This document shows positions 1-5,728 of a stretch of DNA of 5,728 nucleotides, piece by piece. Both the position numbers and the translations under genes were made by a program. Numbering within the stretch: the stretch's first letter is position 1; each line of letters starts with the position of its first letter. The stretch covers positions 1 through 5,728 of the forward strand of contig CAJMRR010000133.1 in NCBI GenBank assembly GCA_905215835.1. The letters run 5' to 3'. This stretch comes from an uncultured bacterium (GTDB lineage: Bacteria; Actinomycetota; Coriobacteriia; Coriobacteriales; Coriobacteriaceae). Under the pieces are notes generated by a model. The model saw only the letters and a list, made by a program, of their open reading frames with translations. It had not been told where the DNA came from and ran no database searches.

Positions 1-3000
1 AGCCCAGATCCATGGGGTTGCCGGCGGGCTCAACGGCGGCCACGTCTGCATCCGTCATCTCGGAACCATCCGACTCCGCATCATCGCCGGACTCGTCCAT
101 GGGAACACGAGCCTCGGCGGCACGGTCTTCCGTCTCGGCATGGAGTGCCGCGGCGATTGACGAGTAGCTATACGAGTCACGCATCGGATACGGACAGATG
201 CCCATGCGCACGTCCACTGCCTGGGGATACACAAGCTCGAACGAATCGGGCTTGGGGTCGACAGGACCGGGGACGATTGTACTGGCCAAATCGTCGGCAG
301 CATCCGTATCGGCATCGCCACGAACAAGCCTGCCCTCGGCATCCAGCGAAGCGTTGGCCTCAAACGTCTGCTCGCCAAAGGTAAAGCCCGCGAGCGAAAT
401 GAGCTCGTAGTCGCCCAGCTGGGAGTTGTCGAACACCAAGCGGTCGGCATCGAGCTGCGGCATATCCAGAGCATCGGTCGGCAAAATACGGCGCAGCACA
501 TCGTAGGTCAGATCGGTCTCGACATCAAAGGTCGGCGCCGTCACCTTGCCGCGGCTCACGCCGGCATCCATCGCCAGAATGACCAGCTCACGCGCTCGCG
601 TCATGGCGACATAGAGCAGACGAGCCCGCTCCTCGAGCGAAAGCTGCAGGTCGTCGTTGCGCAGGCGAACGAATGCCTCGGCGGGAGAACCCGTCGCGCA
701 GACACCCTCCATGAGCTCCGGCGGCAACCACAGCGACGTGCCCTTGCCCTTAAACGCATGCTCAAACTGCTTTTTGACGTCATCGCCCTTCACAAAGGTC
801 CCATCGGCAAGCTTAACGCCATCAAAACGAGCTGGCAGTGCCACGACCTGCGCTCCGCCCTCGACACGCCCCATCTGAGCCGCACCGGACGGCTTGCGCA
901 CGCCAAAACACTCGGCAACCGCTACGACCGGATACTCCAGACCCTTGGACGCATGCACGGTCATGATGCGTACCGCGCCGTCGCCCTCCTCGTTGAGGGC
1001 ACCCGGGGCCTCCTTGCCCGCCAAGAAGCGGTCGAAGGCCAGCGCGATGGAACGCGGCGAGTTGCCGAGCTCGGCCTCTGCCTCGGCCACGGCGTCGAGC
1101 GCCTTGAGCACGTTGGCGGCGATGGCCTTGCCCTCGGGGCCGCGCTGCGCCAGGCGCACGAACCAGCCGGAGGCATTGACCGCGTCGCGCGCGATGGCGG
1201 CGAACGAATCGCGGCCCACGCGACGAAGCGCATAGCGCAGCACCTCGCGGGCACGCGTCACGAGCGGCAGGTTCTGCAAACCCGGCACATCGGAATCGCT
1301 CATGATGCCCGCATCGATGTTGCGGCGCGAGGTCTCCCCCGTCTGATCGTCAAGCTTGGTCGCCAGCGCCAAAAACTCCTGGGCGCCCAGCGCAAACATC
1401 GGCGATGCCAGCAGCGGCATGAGGCCCTGCGCCGTATCGGCCGGATTGACTAGGGCGCGCACCGTCTGCACCTCGGCAGCCTGCGCAAAAACCGAGCCGC
1501 CCGCGATGACGCAGTCGAGCCCCTGGTTGCGGAAAGCCTGGGCATAGACATCGGCATTGGTCATGCGCCCCAGCAGCAGCACCATACCGCCCTGGGGCTG
1601 GCCCGCTTTAACGAGTGCTTGGAATCGCTCCGCAATCGCGCGAGCTTTCGCCTGCGTTCGCTCCTGCGTACTGCCACCGGCAACGAAGATCGCCTGGCGG
1701 CGCGATGCCTTCGCCTTGAGCTTGTCCTCGCGTTTGTCGCTCGGTTCAAGATCCAAGAACCCCTGCATCAAACCACCGGTGTCGCCGTCAAAGACGCGCG
1801 CTACGTAGCGCAACACCTCGTCGTGGCTGCGGAAGGTGCGCACGAGTTTGACGAGTTCGCCAGCGGGGGCATCGGACGCGGCAGCCGTCTCGGACGCAGC
1901 AGAGGAGCCCACCTTGCGCTCCTGGCGACGGAATACCTCGACCTCGGCACCACGGAAGCGGTAGATCGACTGCTGCGCATCGCCTACGGTGCACAGCGCG
2001 CGCTCCCCCGCGCCCGTCAGGTAACGAATCAAATCGACCTGCATCTGATCGGTGTCCTGGAACTCATCGATCATGACCATCTTAAAGCGACCCTCATAGG
2101 CCGCTCGGATGGCGGGATAATCGCGCAGCGCCTCGTACGCCATGCGCAGCAGGTCGTTGTTATCAAGCGCGGACTGGCCGGCCTTGAGCGCACGGTACTC
2201 CGCCTCCACAGCACGAGCAAGCCCCACCAGCGCATCAAGCGCGGGACCACCACAGGCCAGCACGATATTGATAAATGCATCGGCAGCCTCGGCCTTGAGC
2301 AGCTCCACCTGTTCCTTAGGGAACGCCTTGCTCGCCCGAGGCATGCTGCACGACATCATGAGTCGCGCCGCATCCTCCATCGTTTTGCCGCTCGCCTCGA
2401 ACGCGTCGATGGCGTCGAGCGCCACCTGCGCTTTCTCGGTCGCGGCCTTGCTCGCACCCAACGCCGCGCGATAGGCGTCGGCAAGCGCAGAGGTGTCAGC
2501 CTGGCCGCGCGCCACGCACACATCGTCCATGCCGCCCGGCAGCTGGCTCGATAGCTCCAGCAGGTCGCGCACCAGCCCTTTGATGGTGGTACCGGCGCCA
2601 AACGGCCCGCCCTCGCCCGCCATGGGATACCAAGCGTAGAGGGCCTTAAGCGGGGCGGCGAGCTCAGGCGCGGCATCGGGCGCCGTCGCGCGCCCCAGCA
2701 CATGCTCGACAGCCTGATCCATAAGCTCATCGGTATCGGTAAGCACCGTGAACTCGGGATCGATGCCCAGCTCCAGCGCGTGCGCGCGCAGGATACGCGA
2801 GCACATGCCGTGAATGGTCGAGATCCAAGCGTCGTCGACGGTCAGGGCCTCTTCGTCCATACCCTCGTCGATAAGCGCACGACGCACGCGGTCACGGATC
2901 TCGGCCGCGGCATCTTTGGTAAAGGTAATGGCGAGCACCTGGTCCAGATGCTCAACGAACGGACCGGATTCGGGCGAGAGCGCGTAGACGATGCGGCGCG

Positions 3001-3106
3001 TGAGGGTAAAGGTCTTGCCCGAACCGGCACCTGCCGAAACAAACAGCGGACGGTCGAGCGTTTTGACGATCTGCAGCTGTTGCGGCATCAAAGTCGAAAG
3101 ATCCAT
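1..3106 (-). CDS. addA: AddA-type UvrD/RecB-like helicase subunit of a helicase-nuclease (3' end beyond window)
   Basis: An open frame runs from ATG at 3106 to the window edge without a stop (1035 codons), so the C-terminus is missing. It carries all SF1A helicase motifs: Q-motif region PQQ (8-10), Walker A AGAGSGKT (25-32), motif Ia ITFTKDAAAEI (60-70), STIHGMCSRIL (96-106), Walker B/motif II IDEFQDTD (346-353), motif III GDAQQSIYRFRGA (375-387), motif IV RTFRS (423-427), motif V VRIMTVHASKGLEYP (712-726) and motif VI LLYVAMTRARE (830-840). In this family the protein is an ATP-driven 3'-5' translocase that unwinds DNA ends in the cytoplasm, with a C-terminal nuclease domain. After motif VI come SYSYSSIAAAL (978-988), an acidic linker, and GNPMDLG (1029-1035), which resembles the lead-in to the nuclease GxxxH motif, so I infer the nuclease domain continues outside. 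The start is set by a Shine-Dalgarno sequence 11 nt upstream; Met7 is a weaker alternative. The 3-nt gap after the AddB-like gene supports AddA over a stand-alone UvrD or PcrA, which would also be much shorter. Confidence 0.88.
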   Translation of the reverse strand, partial: MDLSTLMPQQLQIVKTLDRPLFVSAGAGSGKTFTLTRRIVYALSPESGPFVEHLDQVLAITFTKDAAAEIRDRVRRALIDEGMDEEALTVDDAWISTIHGMCSRILRAHALELGIDPEFTVLTDTDELMDQAVEHVLGRATAPDAAPELAAPLKALYAWYPMAGEGGPFGAGTTIKGLVRDLLELSSQLPGGMDDVCVARGQADTSALADAYRAALGASKAATEKAQVALDAIDAFEASGKTMEDAARLMMSCSMPRASKAFPKEQVELLKAEAADAFINIVLACGGPALDALVGLARAVEAEYRALKAGQSALDNNDLLRMAYEALRDYPAIRAAYEGRFKMVMIDEFQDTDQMQVDLIRYLTGAGERALCTVGDAQQSIYRFRGAEVEVFRRQERKVGSSAASETAAASDAPAGELVKLVRTFRSHDEVLRYVARVFDGDTGGLMQGFLDLEPSDKREDKLKAKASRRQAIFVAGGSTQERTQAKARAIAERFQALVKAGQPQGGMVLLLGRMTNADVYAQAFRNQGLDCVIAGGSVFAQAAEVQTVRALVNPADTAQGLMPLLASPMFALGAQEFLALATKLDDQTGETSRRNIDAGIMSDSDVPGLQNLPLVTRAREVLRYALRRVGRDSFAAIARDAVNASGWFVRLAQRGPEGKAIAANVLKALDAVAEAEAELGNSPRSIALAFDRFLAGKEAPGALNEEGDGAVRIMTVHASKGLEYPVVAVAECFGVRKPSGAAQMGRVEGGAQVVALPARFDGVKLADGTFVKGDDVKKQFEHAFKGKGTSLWLPPELMEGVCATGSPAEAFVRLRNDDLQLSLEERARLLYVAMTRARELVILAMDAGVSRGKVTAPTFDVETDLTYDVLRRILPTDALDMPQLDADRLVFDNSQLGDYELISLAGFTFGEQTFEANASLDAEGRLVRGDADTDAADDLASTIVPGPVDPKPDSFELVYPQAVDVRMGICPYPMRDSYSYSSIAAALHAETEDRAAEARVPMDESGDDAESDGSEMTDADVAAVEPAGNPMDLG

Positions 3107-3109
3107 GGT

Positions 3110-5728
3110 CTACACGTCCCTCCTTACAAACGTTCCTTCGTGGTTATACGAGCAGCGCGCATGCACGGCCTGAGCCGACGTCGGGTCGACGGCGGCAACG
3201 TTGCCTGCCTCGAGCTCGCGTAGGCGCTCGGCAATGCCGGTCTCCACGCGATCGAGCAGCGCATCGAAGTCCATGCTGCCACCCTCGCCGGGGAAACCTT
3301 TCTTAAGGCCCGGGATGCGACCGTCGCCGCGCTCTTCCTCGAGCAGCTCGGTGCTCGCGGCGCCGCGCAACGCCGGCTTGCCGCCCTTGGTCGAAAAATA
3401 GAGCGCGGCGCGGGTATCCAGATCCAGCGCCCGACGCATGGCCTGGGCGTAGATGAGTGTCTGGGTATGGGGCGGCAGCCAGCGCGGGTCGTCGATGGGG
3501 GCCTCGCCCGACTCCTCGTCGCGCACCGTGGGGTCGGCGAGCTTAAACTCCTCGACACCCGAACGATGCTTATAGTCGATTACCACGGCGCGATTCTCGG
3601 CATCCACATCAACGCGGTCGATGCGCCCGCCAAGCGGCCAGCCGGCATACTCGACCTTAAGCTCATTAAAGGCGAACTCAAGGTAGCGCGGGGCAAAGGG
3701 TGCAAGCGCCTCGGACTCGTAGGCAAGCACGCCCTCCAGCTGCGGCAAAATCTCGGCCACCTGGCGCTCCTCCACTGGAGAGAGCGGCACCAGCGGGCCC
3801 TCGGTACCGCGCTTGCCGGCGTGCTCGGCCAGGGTCTCGGCAAAGACCTCGTGCAGCAGCTCCTTCGCGCGCGGCAGATTCATGGGCGTCACGCGCTCCA
3901 TGCCCACCTGGGGCAGACGGGCATGCAAGTGCTCCAGCACGTCATGGACAAAGTTGCCCTTCTCCATGTTGCCAAAGCCGGCGTCGATCGACTGGGGTTT
4001 GACGCGATACGAGACGAACCAGCACAGCGGGCAGGTGGAATAGGCCTCGATCTGCGAGGCGGACGTCAGGCGCGGCACAAGCGGCGCGCCCTCGCCCTCG
4101 CCGTCACGACGGCGCAGGACCAAATACGGCACGGCCTCATCGCTCAGATGCTGAGGAGCTTCGCAGGTCACGCGCTCGCGCCTAAGACCTTCGCCTGCCG
4201 CGGGATCGAAGTCCCTTACGATATCGCCCTCACCCACGCACTTCGCCTTGTCGGCGCCAGCGGCCTTAGCGTTGTCAGCAGTCTTGTCGGCGTCAGCGGC
4301 CTTAGCATCGTTAGTGGCCTCGGCATGCGCCCGCAACTCGGTCCACACGGCCGCCGGATAGCACTCGCGCGCTTGACGATCGTGGGTCACACGGGCGAGC
4401 GCAACCGGACCACGCGACGCTTGCATCGCGCGGCCAAAGCGTGCGCGCAGCAAGGCCGCAGGCTCAAGCGTCACGCCCTCGCGACCAAGGCTCGCCGTCA
4501 GCGTGGCCAGTGGCCCCTCCTCGTGTGAGAGCGGATAGCTGTCCAGATCGACATCGGCAAACAGCACGGCATCGTAGCTGCCGGGGCGCAGAGCCGCCGC
4601 ATCGGCAAGCGAAGCAAAACGAACCTGAGCACGTGGCGCACGGTCAACCTCGTAGGTCTCGTAATCGTAGGCGGTGCTACGCTTGTCTACCTTGGTGCGA
4701 ATGCCATCGAGCACGGGCACGGTCGCGGCCTGCGATACGTCGAGCGCGCGAGCATCGTTCATAAGGATGTCGATGACGTGGCGCAGCAGAGCCACCTCCG
4801 CCTGGCGACGGGCTTGGCCATCCAAGCTGCCCAGCGAGCGATCGGGCAACGCCTCGGCAACGGCAAACATGGCCTTGAGCGCCGTCACGGGCTTGTCACG
4901 CCACAGCGCCTGGAACACGTCCGAAACCACACACGGCACGTTCTTAAACCAGTTCTCGTCGCTCGCCGCCTTGCGCACGCCCCTCACCTGGCCTTGGACG
5001 CTCTGCAGCAGGCTCTTAACGCCCGCGGTAGTCTTGCTGCGCGACAGGCGCATGTTCTTATCGAAGGTTCGCGCGCTGGCGGCATCGGCGCCCGAAAGCG
5101 GACTGTAGATCCAGTCGGTAAGCTCCGGCGCGGGCCACCATTCGGTCTTTGACGCCGTGAACTCATCGGCGGCCTTCATGCGCTCGATCAGGCCGGCAAG
5201 CGCCGCAAACTGCTTGCCCGCAATGGATTGGGAAAACGCCGTGAACTCAGTCGTCTCGGCCGCAATGTGACGCGCCGCCAAACGGGCAGCGAGTTCGCCG
5301 AACAGCTGGGGTGCCCGGGCGGAAACAACGAGCACACGCGTGGGGTCGGAGTTTGTCGCGGCGCCGTCGCGCGACACGGACTCCTCACATGCCGCGACCA
5401 GGTTCTCAAGAGCATCCACATAAGCGCGGGCGCGGGCATGGGGGCCGGCCACCTCTATAAAAATAGGCTGAGCGGCAGGCGCAGAAGCGGTCTCGGACGC
5501 GCCGGCGTTCTCCCCCAACGGGGCGGCCTCAAACAGCACACCGCGGGCATCAAAGACGGCAGCCAGGTCCTCGCGCATCGCCGCCTGCTCGCGGGCAAGC
5601 AGCACGACGACCTCTCCCCCATTGTTCGCCACGGCAGTCAGTAACTCGAGCAGGCCGTGCGTAAACGACGTGATACCGCGCACGCATGCGGCGCGGGTGC
5701 ACGCCGGCAGGTTATCGGCCAGGGCACC
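3110..5728 (-). CDS. addB: AddB/RexB-type subunit: helicase-like body with C-terminal PD-(D/E)XK nuclease (5' end beyond window)
   Basis: The frame is open from the window edge to a TAG at 3112-3110 (872 residues seen). A GTG at 5683 is in frame, but coding continues upstream of it, so the true start lies outside; AddB proteins are roughly 1100-1200 residues, so some 200-300 are probably missing, including any Walker A. RGITSFTHGLLELL (window residues 17-30) resembles the AddB segment ending the first helicase-like domain, and DAVLFADVDLDSYP (386-399) resembles the motif V-like part. The C-terminus is a RecB-type nuclease: SQIEAYSTCPLCWF (558-571), GNFVH (His595), GRIDRVD (Asp704), IDYK (Asp718, Lys720) and QTLIY (Gln756, Tyr760). 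All metal-binding and catalytic positions are present, so nuclease activity is expected; family members cut one strand at processed double-strand breaks. The usual AddB C-terminal iron-sulfur cysteines are mostly absent (only Cys859 near the end). A repeat-bearing Ala/Asp/Lys-rich linker lies at about 470-497. The addA-like gene follows after 3 nt. A generic PD-(D/E)XK nuclease label would also fit. Confidence 0.82.
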   Translation of the reverse strand, partial: GALADNLPACTRAACVRGITSFTHGLLELLTAVANNGGEVVVLLAREQAAMREDLAAVFDARGVLFEAAPLGENAGASETASAPAAQPIFIEVAGPHARARAYVDALENLVAACEESVSRDGAATNSDPTRVLVVSARAPQLFGELAARLAARHIAAETTEFTAFSQSIAGKQFAALAGLIERMKAADEFTASKTEWWPAPELTDWIYSPLSGADAASARTFDKNMRLSRSKTTAGVKSLLQSVQGQVRGVRKAASDENWFKNVPCVVSDVFQALWRDKPVTALKAMFAVAEALPDRSLGSLDGQARRQAEVALLRHVIDILMNDARALDVSQAATVPVLDGIRTKVDKRSTAYDYETYEVDRAPRAQVRFASLADAAALRPGSYDAVLFADVDLDSYPLSHEEGPLATLTASLGREGVTLEPAALLRARFGRAMQASRGPVALARVTHDRQARECYPAAVWTELRAHAEATNDAKAADADKTADNAKAAGADKAKCVGEGDIVRDFDPAAGEGLRRERVTCEAPQHLSDEAVPYLVLRRRDGEGEGAPLVPRLTSASQIEAYSTCPLCWFVSYRVKPQSIDAGFGNMEKGNFVHDVLEHLHARLPQVGMERVTPMNLPRAKELLHEVFAETLAEHAGKRGTEGPLVPLSPVEERQVAEILPQLEGVLAYESEALAPFAPRYLEFAFNELKVEYAGWPLGGRIDRVDVDAENRAVVIDYKHRSGVEEFKLADPTVRDEESGEAPIDDPRWLPPHTQTLIYAQAMRRALDLDTRAALYFSTKGGKPALRGAASTELLEEERGDGRIPGLKKGFPGEGGSMDFDALLDRVETGIAERLRELEAGNVAAVDPTSAQAVHARCSYNHEGTFVRRDV
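3118..3125 (-). promoter_or_regulatory. Shine-Dalgarno site for the addA-like gene, inside the end of addB
   Basis: On the minus strand this reads AAGGAGGG, a near-perfect anti-16S match, ending 11 nt before the ATG at 3106 (slightly longer than the common 5-9 nt). It lies within the final addB codons (Val868 to Asp871, including two AGG arginine codons), upstream of the addB TAG. This fixes the downstream start and suggests that ribosomes finishing addB hand over to addA. Confidence 0.8.
4247..4314. repeat. Two-copy 36-bp in-frame tandem repeat in the addB-like linker
   Basis: Copies at 4247-4278 and 4283-4314 match at 28 of 32 positions by eye, with a period of 36 bp, so each unit encodes 12 residues and the frame is kept. 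The encoded units are of the form NDAKAADADKTA and DNAKAAGADKAK (about window residues 473-496). They sit between the helicase-like body and the nuclease domain, in a stretch that looks like a flexible, charged linker. The unit probably arose by slippage or unequal exchange, and copy number may vary between strains. Confidence 0.75.

Noticed and set aside
414..423. 10-bp perfect palindrome CCCAGCTGGG
   Set aside because: It lies inside the addA coding sequence and is short enough to occur by chance in GC-rich DNA; nothing around it suggests an operator or terminator.
55..501. A 148-codon minus-strand frame near the left edge
   Set aside because: It overlaps the addA-like gene in another frame; the addA frame remains open through the whole stretch and carries family-like sequence (SYSYSSIAAAL).
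758..1453. A 231-codon open frame on the plus strand
   Set aside because: Antisense to helicase motif V of the addA-like gene; no domain and no convincing ribosome-binding site noted.
1619..2554. A 311-codon open frame on the plus strand opposite the addA-like gene
   Set aside because: It lies antisense to helicase motifs II-IV, has no recognisable domain and has the composition of a GC-driven shadow frame.
3467..4528. A 353-codon open frame on the plus strand opposite the addB-like nuclease region
   Set aside because: It is antisense to a protein with clear nuclease motifs, and its translation is rich in Arg/His/Leu/Gly with no recognisable domain. Long antisense frames are common in GC-rich genes.
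3110..5683. GTG at 5683 as the start of the addB-like gene
   Set aside because: The frame is open for 15 more codons up to the window edge and the protein would lack the N-terminal domain; the GTG is best read as an internal valine.

Overview
The window is GC-rich, almost entirely coding, and holds two genes, both on the minus strand and both cut by the window edges. Reading in the direction of transcription (right to left), the first is the C-terminal ~872 residues of an AddB/RexB-type subunit: an SF1-helicase-like body followed by a RecB-family PD-(D/E)XK nuclease domain. The second is the first 1035 residues of an AddA-type UvrD/RecB-like helicase, with its complete set of SF1A motifs. Together they would form an AddAB-type helicase-nuclease that processes double-strand DNA ends for RecA-dependent recombination and degrades linear DNA.

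Layout: addB-like 5728 to 3110 (5' end missing), a 3-nt gap, then addA-like 3106 to 1 (3' end missing). A strong Shine-Dalgarno sequence for addA lies inside the last codons of addB, so the pair is one operon and is probably translationally coupled. The order addB-addA matches the well-known Firmicute operon. There are no RNA genes, mobile elements, CRISPR arrays, internal promoters or terminators that I can support. The only non-coding DNA is the 3-nt gap.

Organism: high GC, Shine-Dalgarno use and an AddAB-type (not RecBCD or AdnAB) enzyme suggest a high-GC Gram-positive gut-type bacterium, with a coriobacterium (Collinsella-like) as my best guess. This is an inference from general features, not a database match.

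This is a housekeeping DNA-repair locus, not an obvious new system. The points worth a second look are: the apparent loss of the AddB iron-sulfur cysteine pattern although the nuclease residues are intact; a 36-bp in-frame tandem duplication in the linker before the AddB nuclease domain; low-complexity inserts in AddA; and the ribosome-binding site embedded in addB.
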